From Cohnella ginsengisoli (GTDB lineage Bacteria; Bacillota; Bacilli; Paenibacillales; Paenibacillaceae): 64,000 bases of DNA. This document shows, one piece after another, positions 43,756 through 54,659 of the stretch (within the stretch, counting starts at the first letter, position 1; each line of letters starts with the position of its first letter). A model generated the notes under the pieces. That model was not told the DNA's origin. It did no database searches and saw only the letters and a list, made by a program, of their open reading frames with translations. The position numbers were made by a program, and so were the translations under genes. The stretch is from assembly GCF_029525555.1 (NCBI RefSeq), contig NZ_JAPDHZ010000006.1, positions 558,001 through 622,000 of the forward strand, in the 5' to 3' direction.

Positions 43756-43885
43756 TGCGCTTAACGTAAAAAACGACAATAATCGCCATTTTTAAGGTAT
43801 AATCGAATCGTATATTCCATCGTTTTCATCCATTGGCAAGCGTCTTTATAGCAATCATACATATGCAGAAAACGGAGTGAAGTTC

Positions 43886-46800
43886 ATGTATCGGAAGTTA
43901 AGCATGTACCTGCTGGCGGCGCTATTGCTGCTGCTGCCGGTATCGGCTGCGTTCGGCGGGAAGGCCCAAGCGGCTTCTTCGTCGCGGATCGCGGTGATCA
44001 AGCAGCTGAGCGGAGACGTACAGGTGCAGAAGGCCGGGGGCTCGAAGCAGTTCAAGGCGTTCGCGAAGCTGAGCCTGAACCAGGGGGACAAGCTGATCAC
44101 GGGGAGCAAGGGCTCGGCGGTGCTGCAGTTCAGCAATGGAACGTCGGAGGACGACAAGTTCACGGTCGGGGAGAATGCGACGCTGACCTTCTCGAAGCTG
44201 TCGGACAAAAAAGGGCACGGTGACGAAGGTCAGCATGCTCAAAGGAACGGCCTGGGTGGACGTCAAGTCGATCAAGAGCCAAGAAGATGACTTCAAACTG
44301 GAGACGCCGACGGCGATCATGGGCGTGCGCGGCACGGCGTTTTTCGCGCGAGTTAATCCGGCGACGGGCGGGACGAACACGGCGGTCATGTCGGGCGTCG
44401 TGCGCTTCACCTCCGAAAACATGGAGCAGACGGGAAGCGGAAGCGGCGAGAGCTTGGGAAGCACCGGCGCGTCCGGCAGCAAGACGATCGACTTGTATCC
44501 GACGCAGCAGATCTCGCTCGAACCGACGAGCGGCCCCGATCTGCGCGAGCTGACGACGCTCGTGGACATCGAGGAGATCGTCAAAAACGCATCGCCTGAA
44601 GTCATCGAGGCGATCTTGCGCAGCAAGGCGAAGATCGACGAGGAGAACCGGCAGACGATCGAGAAGTTCAAGCAGACCGGCCTGCCCCCCGAGCTTCCGC
44701 AGAGTCTGGACAAGTTCACTCAGAACGCGGAAGAACTGCTGGGCGTCATCGCGAAGCAGGCGATCAAGCAGAAGAAGATCGATGAGCAACAGGTGAAGAA
44801 GATCGAAGAGCAGGAGAAGACGTCGTTTAATCTGGACAAAGATCAACTGAGCCAGCTGGATCAGAAGGAAAAAGCCAAGCTGGAAAAGGCAAGGCAGCTG
44901 GCGGAGGAAGCCGCGAAGAAAAAAGCGACCGAGGAAGCGGCAAAGCTGAAGGAGCTGGCGGACAAGATCAACGCGGCGGCGCTGAAGGCGATCGAGGCGG
45001 CCAAGCTGGCGCAGGACGAAGCGAACCGGCTGGCGGCGGAGGCGGCGAAGCGCAAGGCGGAAGAAGAGCTGCTCAAGAAGCTGAACGAGCAGCAGAAGCA
45101 GCAGTATCAGCAGGACAAGGCGAACAACCAGGGCTCGACGACCGCGCCGAACACGAATACGAACAACCTGCCGTCCAACGCTAATCTGGGCTCGCTGAGT
45201 ATCTCAGGCGCGGCGCTCAGCCCTTCGTTCAACGCAGCCGTCACCGCCTACCGGGCAAGCGTGACCAGCGACAAGACGAGCGTCGTCGTAGGGGCGAGCG
45301 TGCAGGAGAGCGGCGCCTCGTTCACGATCAACGGACAAGTGCCGGGCGGCGGGCAGCGGACGGTGAGTCTCGCCTACGGCGACAACGAGATCACCGTCCT
45401 CGTGACGGCGCAGAACGGCTCCACGCAAGCTTACAAGGTGACCGTGACGCGTCAACTGCTGAACAACGTCAGCGTCGTTTTCGCAGGTCAGAGCGGCATC
45501 GATATTGACTTCAACTCGACGAACGCGCCGGCGCCGTTGTCCATTCCGAGCGGCTCTAGCAATCTGACGCTGGTCGTCCCCGTGACCGGACCGGAGATCG
45601 ACATCGCGGTCAACGGCCAGAACGTCGAGCCGATACCGATGTTCACGGCGGCGCGTACTCTTCTGCCGGACCAGATTGCATGGCGATACGTCATTCCGCT
45701 CGCGCAGGCGTCTAACGAGATCGAGATCAAAGCGACGATCGACGGCGTCGTCAAGTCTTACAAGCTGTTCGCGAACCGTACGATGTCGAGCGATGCGGCG
45801 GTCCAAAGCGTCTCGGCCACGAGCGAAGACGGTACGATGGCATACGAGGTCAGGGCAACCGGCGGCAACTCTTGGACGGTGAAGGTGCCGGCCGACGTCA
45901 CGACGATCAAGCTGAAGATCAACGCGATCAATCCCGATGCCAAGATACTGATGGGCGCCAACGAGTTCGCATCCGGTACGGTGATCCCATATACGATCAT
46001 CAATACGACCGTCCCATTCCAGGTTCGGGCTGCAGACGGGACAGTGCCTGAAGTCTTTAATTCCATATCGATATCTCGTCTGCCGTCGTCCGACGCATCG
46101 CTGAGCGGTTTGGTGCTGTCGCATGGTACGCTGTCTCCTGCGTTCGCTAGCGCAACGACAAACTATACGGCTAACGTTGGCAACGCGGTAGAGAGCATCA
46201 CGGTGAAGCCGACTGCCTCGAACGGCAATGCGACAGTCGCGGTCAACGATACGACCGTGCAGAGCGGCAATCAGAGCGAGTTGATCCCGCTGAGAGTGGG
46301 AACCAATCAGATCACTGTCGAGGTGATGGCGCAGAACGGCTCGCGACAGAAATATACGATCATTATCACACGCGCGGGCGATACCCCTCCGCACTTGACG
46401 AGCTGGTCGGCGCACACGTCTGAAGGCGATGTGCTGACCTGGATTTACTCGGTCCAATGGGGAGATGGTATCCCGCTCGACACGTATGCTGCGACGGTAC
46501 CGAATAGAGATACAGATCAAGTGGAGCTTACGCTCAATTTTGATGAGAGCATGTACGATTACGCCGTGATTTATCCGTCGCAGGGCGAAGAGATCGAGTT
46601 CTTCAACGGGCAGCCGAAGTCGCTGCCGCTCCAAGACGGCGAGATCAGCCGTTATGAATTGTATATGTACAAAAACGGTCAAAGCGATGAAAATATTCGG
46701 GATGTCCTCAAAATCCGAAAAGGTGTAAGTGATTTTTCGTCGGCGATGACAGCGCTCGACGTTGAAGATCAGGACGAGAATACTTACAGCGTCTTGCCTT

Positions 46801-49800
46801 GGTCCGCGGATAAGGAGTATGTCCTTTATGCCGACGCGGATGCCGAATCGCTTTCGTTCGATTCGTACGATTACCGGAACGGTCTCACGATTAAGGACGC
46901 GAACGATGATCCGTTCGAAAACGCGGCTTTCGATATCCCGCTCGATCCGGGCGATACGCTGCTTAATGTGCATATTGCGGACGAGTTCTCGGAGGAGGTC
47001 TTCAAGCTCCGCGTCGTGAAAACGCCACTATCGCCTTCTCTCAAGCTATCCAGACTTACGGTAGAGGGGGAGTGACGTATGGTTCAACCCTCTTACTCGT
47101 TCATATGTGTACACGGCGGCAAAGGGGACAAGCACGGTAACGCTGCATGTAGAGGCGCTCGACGGAGCGAATATCGAGCACATCGTCGTCGACGGAAGAG
47201 AAGTGCCTGTGGATGGCGGCGAATTCACGCTAGGCGTTCCTGACGAGGGAGAGCGGGTAGCCGGCATCGTCGTCGAATCGGGCGGAGAGCGTTATGTGCA
47301 TAGGCTGTCCGTGCAGGCATTTCCGTCTGTGGTCGGTTTAGCGGGCTTAACGTTCCGGCAAGGTTCGACTGCCGATGGACCCGTGATTCGTCCTGGTTAT
47401 GACGGAAAGGCCGGAGAAGGATCTGGGTCTATCTATGCCGTCGTCGGAGAGAATGTCTCGACGGTCAGACTTGAATTGCAGTCGGATAAGGCAAATATCC
47501 AAGTCAGCGGCAACCTCCAGATCGAAAATAAGGGTGGCGGCGTGTGGATCCTGTGGCCAAAGCAAGGTGTGAACGCCATCCATATCAGCGTCGAACCGGA
47601 GAATTATAACTACTCCGACATCCATGTAGATCTGATTCGCGGAGCGATGCCGTTGGAGGATCTGGACATAACAAGCGCGGAAGGCTACGAGACTGTTTCA
47701 TACGAAAAGACCGGCCCGCAGCAGTATTACGCGGCGACGCAGATGGAACGCATTAGTCTTTACCCGTCCATGCGCGACTACCATGGACAATTCGAGATCT
47801 GGGCGCATGGCAGCAAGCTTGCCAGCAAGTATGATCCGATCTCGCTCGCCGAGGGCTGGAACGACGATATTTATATTCATACTTACGATTACCATGGCGG
47901 CATTGTCAATATTTATCAAGTGGTCGTCTGGCAAGGTGCCGGGGATCCGTCCGAGATCGGGATCGATTGGAATCTTCGCGATGAGTTCGCTAATGCAGCG
48001 ACGCTGGTTGAGAACAACCGTGGAGTAATCGGGCCGGAAAGCAGTTATGCCACCATCACTCCTGTGGTGACGGGAGGACAGATCGAACGCGTATACGTCG
48101 ATGGAACGGAGAGCTTTCAGGGCGAAGCCGTGGGTTCTTATGATATTACACTCGGTGAGCTGAATGACGGGGAGTCTAGTTCCGCTGAAGTGAGCTTAAT
48201 CGTCCGCATCCCGGGAAACAAACTTGTTCCCAAGAAGTTGAAGCTCGTACGCGGCGTGATGGCTGATGACGCCGTCATGTTCGCTCCTGCAGGCGAGACA
48301 ACGAGCGTTGGGCTGCAGATTCATTTACCTGCTGGCATTGCAGCGACTCCGACGATTCAAGTTACCCAGCAACCAGCCTACGGTTCTTATGAGATTACAG
48401 AGTCGACGTTGAGTTATACGCCGAATGAGGGCTTTGTCGGAACCGATACAATCTTCTTCCAAGTGTCCTATACGTATAATGAAGAGGGGGGCGGAGCCAC
48501 GAGTCATTAAGTCCGAGCCTGCGGCCGTCGAGATCAAGGTGACGGACATCTCGCTTCATAGCAACTCGGTAGATGAAACGTCACCGGCAGGGATTTTCGT
48601 CGGACAGTTGACCGTGCCTGATCCCTCCGCCTTTGCCGGCGCGGTCTCTTTCGAACTGGTAGAGGGACCGGGCGACGATCACAACTCGCTGTTCATGATC
48701 GACGAGGAAGGCAGGCTAAAGGTTGGCTCCGAGATCACGGGAGCACAGCCGGAGGTTCTGTTCGTGAGGGTAAGAGCGTACGATGCGGTGGGCAACAGTG
48801 TTGAAAAGCCGCTGACGATATTCCATTTGAGCATGGAGTTACTAATGTACTCGATATACGGCGGCAGCAGCGATACTGGCGCCGTGGCTTACCGCTATGC
48901 GGGAGGTGACTATTGGGTACAGTACAACACAAGCGCCGAGCAGATTGAGAATACATCGAATTTCCGTGTCGTCATCAAAACGGGTGAAGCCGATTGGAAC
49001 GTATCAATCAACGGCAACGAGTTCGTACGTACAGAAGACGTAGGGGGCGACTACAGGTACACGCTCTCCGTCGAAAAGCCTGAACCTGGCTCAAGCGTCG
49101 ATTACCCAATCGTGATGGAGAATGCTGCGGGCAATCGTTATGAATTCACGTTTCATTACTACCAGGGCCCCATTCCAGCAGAGCTTGACGGCAGTAGCTC
49201 AAATGAGGGGCTGCGTCCGGCGATCGAGGCGGATGGAGAATCGTACGAGGTTCATAAGGGCGTAGCCGATTGGGATGCGACGGTTTCGCCGGACACGGAG
49301 CAATTGGAACTGAGCGCGGTACTCGCGGAGGGCGTCCGGATGACGATCTACGACGATTACGGCCGGTCGGTCGGACAAGAAGACAATACGGCCGGAGTAG
49401 GCGCGTTGACGGCGACGTTCGACCTATTTAAATTCGGCAGTCAGCAAAATTATTACGTGCACGCTAGCAACGGCTCGGGCACGATCATGTACCCGCTTCG
49501 CATCTATTATGAGCCTTTGCCTAAGCTGACTTCACTCAGGTTATGGTACACGGCGGGTGACGGCTACCGAAGTGTCCCAATTTCAAGCGAGATGTCAGTC
49601 GAGATTGACGAACATCTCGTTCCGGAAGTTCCGCCTTACTTGCCGCTGGGCATTGAGGCGATTGCGAAGCCTGACCAGATCGTTCGTGTATATCGCGCGA
49701 ACGGCAGCGACTGGATACAGATGGAGTCGCAGAATGTTACGCTTCACGACAATACCCAGATGTTGCTGTACCCTTTCACTTATTATGAGCCCTATCAATC

Positions 49801-49888
49801 TTTTAAGATTGAAGTCGATACATCCGACGGTAAAACGAAAGATTATTATCTTGCGTTGATGAGACCAGGATATGACGAATCGGCCTGA
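43886..49888 (+). CDS. Giant secreted FecR/cadherin-like protein 2 (three frame breaks)
   Basis: Repaired length about 1999 residues. The N-terminal 620 or so residues nearly copy protein 1 (signal peptide, FecR, coiled coil, cadherin-like sandwich); the rest differs. It adds a second cadherin-like sandwich (ASLSGLVLSHGTLSPAFASA to KYTIIITRAG) and an Ig-like repeat (LSYTPNEGFVGTDTIFFQVS). Frame breaks: A run 44207-44212, G run 47066-47070 (restores LTVEGSDVWFNPLTRS) and G run 48486-48491 (restores YNEEGAEPRVIKSEP). ATG 43886 is preferred over GTG 43877 because GGAG sits 8 bp before it. No wall anchor is seen. A terminator follows at 49899. Confidence 0.75.
43911..45779 (+). repeat. Direct repeat, copy 2 (5' module of the giant paralogues)
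   Basis: Second copy of the 1.9-kb module at 39174-41053. Identity falls sharply at both ends: before the signal-peptide core and after the segment encoding VKSYKLFANR. Confidence 0.9.
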
Positions 49889-49898
49889 TTTTAATTCT

Positions 49899-49945
49899 AA
49901 CCTATACTTGGCGAGCATAAGACTCGCCCAGTATAGGTTTTTTCT
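49899..49945 (+). terminator. Terminator after giant protein 2
   Basis: AACCTATACT-TGGCGAG pairs with CTCGCC-CAGTATAGGTT around a short loop, followed by TTTTTC. Confidence 0.88.
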
Positions 49946-50367
49946 TGCCTTCATATTTTTGCACCGTATTGGCTCACCCATGACCTAAGTACTCTTTTTT
50001 ATCCCGAAAGAAGGAAAATGATGTCGAAAAATCGAATGTAGAAAGGATATGAAAGCGACACGGTCTTGCAATGGGGGGGACGGTGCCGGGATTGGAGTGG
50101 TAGCCGACATCGATGGCGGTTGGATGATGAGAAAAAGATGAGACCGCACGCTTGAAGCATTAAATATTATTAACTTGATAGGTCATGCAGATGCATGAAT
50201 AATGAATGAGCGATATATATTAGGCTGGATTCGCGAAGACAGGGTACTGCTCGGCCTTATGTCCCGCCCACGGATTCGATTTACATATGTCGAATGACGG
50301 ATTAGTGTTGGTTGAACGCCAATATGTGGGTATATACTCATAGCTTCACTTACTGACTGGCAAGGGC
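49946..50367. other. Unassigned AT-richer gap
   Basis: About 420 bp with base composition lower in GC than its surroundings, containing a 7-G run near 50074. No convincing open reading frame, tRNA or known riboswitch was recognised. It may hold the protease promoter and decayed sequence. Confidence 0.5.
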
Positions 50368-52546
50368 GTGGCAATAATGGCAGCAGAACGAAAAGGGAAA
50401 CGGCGTACGGTTCGTACGGCGGCTGCGGCCGTGCTTCTTGGCACGGCTTTGGCTGCGACCGGTTCCCTGGATTCGCGATTGACGGCAGGGGACGGGCCGA
50501 TCGCGGCAGCCGAGGCGGCGAAGCTCGGCGCGACAGCTCCCCATGCGACGACGAAGCAGGCAGGACGCTTGGGCAAGGACGCTCGTACTTCAGCTTCCCG
50601 CAAGCCGGTCGCCATTTCGGCGTTGTCCGACGCTTCGTTCTTACAAGAGACGGGCATCGCAGCCGCTTGGAAGCTGCTTCGACGAGACGTGACCGGTACG
50701 ATCGCCATCGTCGACACGGGGATCGATCTGAAGAACGCGGCGCTTCAGCCGTATTTGACCGACGGCGTCAATCTGCTCGACGATGCCAAGCCCCCGCAGG
50801 ACGACAACGGTCATGGCACGGCGGTGGCGGGCGTCATCGTCGCGGCGGCGGAAGCCGCGAAGGGCGCGAACGCGCAGGCTGCATGGAAGATGAAGCTGAT
50901 GCCGGTTAAAGCGTTGGACGACAAGGGCGAGGGCGACGAATCTCATTTGTCGGGCGGTATCCGGTATGCGATCGAGCACGGCGCGGACATCGTCGTGCTG
51001 TCTCTGGGTCTGCGCAGGGACGCTCCCGGCATGCGCAGCGTCATCGAGTTGGCCGAATCGAAGGGCGTGCTGCTCGTCGCCGCAACGGGCAACGACGCGG
51101 CCGATTTTGGCGAGCGCGCAGCCGTGCAGTACCCGGCCGCTTACCCGACCGTGATCGCTGTCGCTGGCGCGGAGGCTGGGCAAGGACAGATCAACTCGAC
51201 GGGAGGACCCGAGGTGGATCTGTCCGGATCGTGGCAGGTCGATACGCTCGCGCTGGGCGGCGGACGCCTCGCCATGGAAGGGACGTCGATGGCGGCGCCG
51301 CAGGTCGCGGCCGCGGTCGCGATGCTGCGGGCTGCGCACCCGGATTGGAAGCCTGCATTCCTTCGAGAGACGCTTCGCCGCACGGCCGAGGATATCGACG
51401 CCAAGGGCCGGGACGACGCGACGGGCTACGGTCTCGTTCGCGCGGACCGCGCTCTGTCGGCCGCGTTCGCAGCGGACTGGCGCGAGCCGAACGGCGCGCA
51501 GCGGTCGGCTTCGCCTTTTCCCCCGGGCACGGAGGTCTATGCGGCATGGAGCGGGTCCCTCGATACGGACTGGTACGCGATCGAGGCACACGAAGACGGC
51601 ATCTTGTCCGTACGGATGCAGACGAACCTGTTTGACATCGGGCCTGCTGCGGTTAAATTGTCGCTATACCGATCTGGCGCCGCCAATTCGATCTCCGCCT
51701 ACGGCACGAGCGGGGGGAGCGACGACTTGGAAGGTATCCAAGGGCAAATACTACCTGCGGACGGACGGCTCGTCGCGTTCGTCGCCGCTGCCCTACCGCC
51801 TCACCTCTGGCTTCAAGATGCTGCCCGATCGGACGGAGCCTGGTTTCGACCGGGATTCCGCGTACGCGATCGAGCCTCGAACGCAGACCTGGAGCGGAAC
51901 GTTCGATCGTGAGGACGACGAGGACTGGACGACGGTCAAGCTTCCTCAATCCGGCACCTTGAAGGTGACCGTCGAGACGGACACGACGCGCATCGACCCT
52001 GCGATTACGCTGCAGCGGGACGGGCAAGCCGTGGTTCGCACGGACACGAACGGCGACGGATTGCCGGAGACGGCTTCGATGAAGAATGCGCCGGCAGGCA
52101 GATATTACATAGGGGTCAGCAACGCGGCCGCCGACGGAGCCCCACCCGTGACAGGGACCTATACGGTCCGACTGGAATACATTACTACGTACGCGGATTT
52201 GGGCGAGCCGAACGGCGGTCCGCTGACGTCCGCCGCGCTCAATCCCGGAGCGGCAAGCATCCTCAAAGGGCTTATATCGTCCAAGGGAGATGAGGACTGG
52301 TTCAGGTTCAAGGCGCCGGGCGGACGCTATCAATGGAAGTTGGACGGCATACCGGAAGGCTCGACGTTCAAGCTGACCGTGTACAACAAGGAACTGAAGC
52401 TCCTAGGCCAATGGTCGAGCAAGGCGAAGAGCGCTTCCCTGAACGTCCTGCAAAAGCTGGCCGCCGGCACTTATTATGCCCGGATCACGGCCGATCGCGC
52501 GGATCGCTCCGCGTACTATCGCTTCGGCGTCATGAACGCCGATTGA
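50368..52546 (+). CDS. Secreted subtilase (S8) with PPC-type domains (frame broken at a 6-G run)
   Basis: Repaired length about 725 residues from GTG 50368 (or 722 from ATG 50377). Signal peptide (AAAAVLLGTALAATGSL), then a subtilisin domain with the full triad: Asp in IAIVDTGIDL, His in DDNGHGTAVAGVI, Ser in MEGTSMAAPQVAAAVAML. The C-terminal half has two or three beta-rich prepeptidase-like segments (GSLDTDWYAIEAHEDGILSV; GTFDREDDEDWTTVKLPQSG; ISSKGDEDWFRFKAPGGRYQ). The break is at G run 51712-51717; one base fewer gives SGGATTWKVSKGKYYLRTDG. It lies next to the giant secreted proteins, a possible substrate pair (inference). Confidence 0.85.
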
Positions 52547-52586
52547 ACCGAATTGCAATTGCGGTCATAAGGAGCGTTTTCGGCGA

Positions 52587-52838
52587 ATGGATTCGATTTA
52601 CTATTCGATGGGCTGGGACAGCTTGTTCTCCATTTTTATCACGCTTGGATTTATCGCCGTGGCGTGGGTCGTGCTACAGGAGATCAAGTGGGAGCAATTT
52701 TTCCGCCATCCCAAGAGTCCGAGGGCGCGGCTCGCGCAGCTCTTCCTGGCGATCATCGCGGGACGCCTGTTGGCCGGATTCGTGCTGGATTACTGGAATT
52801 GGGCTTCCGCGCTGAAGAATCTGTTCAATTCGTCGTAG
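52587..52838 (+). CDS. ywzB: DUF1146 family protein YwzB
   Basis: 83 residues with two membrane segments (DSLFSIFITLGFIAVAWVVL and LAQLFLAIIAGRLLAGFVL) separated by the family motif EIKWEQFFRHPKSPRARL. Conserved small Bacillales membrane protein that lies between atpC and murA; function unknown. Here the atpC to ywzB distance has grown to about 15 kb by insertion of the giant genes and others. Confidence 0.9.
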   Translation: MDSIYYSMGWDSLFSIFITLGFIAVAWVVLQEIKWEQFFRHPKSPRARLAQLFLAIIAGRLLAGFVLDYWNWASALKNLFNSS

Positions 52839-53067
52839 CGATGTTTTTTCCGCATAACGTCGAATCAAAATGTTCACAATGGGTAATAAAGCAGAAACAA
52901 GTCGTCCGAAGTCGAATTTTGACGACGCATCGTTTCGAATTTGTAAAAAGATGCCGCTTGTACCGAGCCGACGGACGGTGGTATGATGAAATTTGGGTTT
53001 TTTGGAGCCGGCCTCGGTGAAAGCACGGACTCCAAAAATGATTCTACACCCGCGGAGGGAACCACCC

Positions 53068-54483
53068 ATGAGCAAAATCATCGTCCGCGGCGGCCGTCCC
53101 CTAAATGGGACTGTCCGCGTGCACGGCGCCAAAAATTCCGTCCTGCCGATCCTTGCCGCCACTCTTCTGGCGGAGGAAGGGTCTTGCGTCATCGATGACG
53201 TACCCGCCTTGGACGATGTGTACAACATTCTGGAAGTGCTGTCGGCTCTCGGCGTGCAGGCGCTTCGTCACGAATCCCGCGTTACGCTGCGTGCCCACAG
53301 GCTGATCTCGCACGAAGCGCCGTACGAACTCGTCCGCAAGATGAGAGCGTCGTTCCTCGTGATGGGACCGCTGCTGGCCCGCGAAGGCAAGGTGAAGATC
53401 TCGCTGCCGGGCGGCTGCGCGATCGGGACGCGCCCGATCGACCAGCACCTCAAGGGCTTCGAGGCGATGGGCGCCGAGATCGGCTTCGGCCAAGGTTCGG
53501 TCGAGGCGAAGGTTGACGGCCGGCTGCGCGGCGCGCGCATCTACCTGGACGTAGCCAGCGTCGGCGCCACCGAGAACATCATGATGGCCGCCGCTACCGC
53601 GGACGGCGTCACGACCATCGAGAACGCCGCTAAGGAACCGGAGATCGTCGATCTCGCCAACTTCCTGAATGCCATGGGCGCGAAGGTGCGCGGCGCGGGC
53701 ACGGGTATCATCCGCATCGAGGGCGTAGAGCGTCTTAAAGGTGTTCGCCATACCGTGATTCCGGATCGGGTAGAAGCAGGCACGTACATGATCGCAGCGG
53801 CCATCTCCGGCGGCGATGTGTATATCGAAGGCGCGATTCGCGATCATCTGGGTCCGGTCGTCGCCAAGCTCGAGGAGATGGGCGTCGGCATCGAGTCGGA
53901 TGACAGCGGCATTCGCGTCTTCGCGAATCGCCCGCTCAAGGCCGTCGACGTCAAGACGCTGCCTTATCCGGGCTTCCCGACCGACATGCAGGCGCAGTTC
54001 ATGGCGCTGCTGCTCGCGAGTCCGGGCACGAGCATCGTGACGGAGACGGTGTTCGAGAACCGCTTCATGCACGTCGAAGAGATGGCGAAAATGGGGGCCG
54101 ACATTAAGATCGAAGGCCGCGCCGCCGTCATCTCGGGCGGCAAGCCGCTCTCGGGCGCGCCGGTCTGCGCAACGGATCTTCGCGCGGGAGCCGCGCTGAT
54201 CTGCGTGGGACTCGCCGCCGAAGGCGTTACCGAAGTGACGGGCACGCATCACATCGACCGCGGCTACATGGACATCGTCGGCAAGCTGGCCGCGCTCGGC
54301 GCGGATATCAGCCGCCTGGGCGACGGCGAAGAAATCCCGGCGCCGGCAGCACCAGCAGTTGCCGCATCGGCATCCGCGCCGGCAGAGCCGTTCGCCGTAC
54401 GGAGGTCGCTTCAGACGGCATCCGAAGAGCGTATCGCCTCGGACAGCGTGGCCATGCTGCGCGTGCAGCCGACGCTGGCTTGA
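53068..54483 (+). CDS. murA: UDP-N-acetylglucosamine 1-carboxyvinyltransferase
   Basis: First committed step of peptidoglycan synthesis: transfers enolpyruvate from PEP to UDP-GlcNAc. 471 residues from ATG 53068 (GGAGGG upstream). Begins MSKIIVRGGRPLNGTVRVHG; catalytic Cys117 in LPGGCAIGTRPIDQHL; also ENRFMHVEEMAKMGADIKIE and GTHHIDRGYMDIVGKLAALG. After the normal end it carries about 45 extra residues, mostly Ala/Pro then a charged stretch (PAPAAPAVAASASAPAEPFA). MurA is otherwise intact. Confidence 0.95.
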   Translation: MSKIIVRGGRPLNGTVRVHGAKNSVLPILAATLLAEEGSCVIDDVPALDDVYNILEVLSALGVQALRHESRVTLRAHRLISHEAPYELVRKMRASFLVMGPLLAREGKVKISLPGGCAIGTRPIDQHLKGFEAMGAEIGFGQGSVEAKVDGRLRGARIYLDVASVGATENIMMAAATADGVTTIENAAKEPEIVDLANFLNAMGAKVRGAGTGIIRIEGVERLKGVRHTVIPDRVEAGTYMIAAAISGGDVYIEGAIRDHLGPVVAKLEEMGVGIESDDSGIRVFANRPLKAVDVKTLPYPGFPTDMQAQFMALLLASPGTSIVTETVFENRFMHVEEMAKMGADIKIEGRAAVISGGKPLSGAPVCATDLRAGAALICVGLAAEGVTEVTGTHHIDRGYMDIVGKLAALGADISRLGDGEEIPAPAAPAVAASASAPAEPFAVRRSLQTASEERIASDSVAMLRVQPTLA

Positions 54484-54512
54484 TTTCCTTTTAAATGCAC
54501 TTATTATCCCGC

Positions 54513-54568
54513 GCCTTCGCGCCTTGGACCGAGCGTTTCATCCGGTTCTTGGCGCGGAGGCTTTTTTT
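54513..54568 (+). terminator. Terminator after murA
   Basis: GCCTTCGCGCC (54513-54523) and GGCGCGGAGGC (54551-54561), with GGACCG/CGGTTC-type inner pairing, followed by seven T. Confidence 0.85.
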
Positions 54569-54659
54569 GCGCTCTCTTGATCTTGTTCTATCGGCTCGGC
54601 ACCGTTCATAGATTGGTAGCGTGCGAGGAAAAGGACAACGAAGAGAGGAAGTTGGAGGC

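Noticed and set aside
49946..50367. Small coding genes or a riboswitch in the AT-richer gap
   Set aside because: Short open frames have no ribosome sites or recognisable sequence, and no known aptamer blocks were found.
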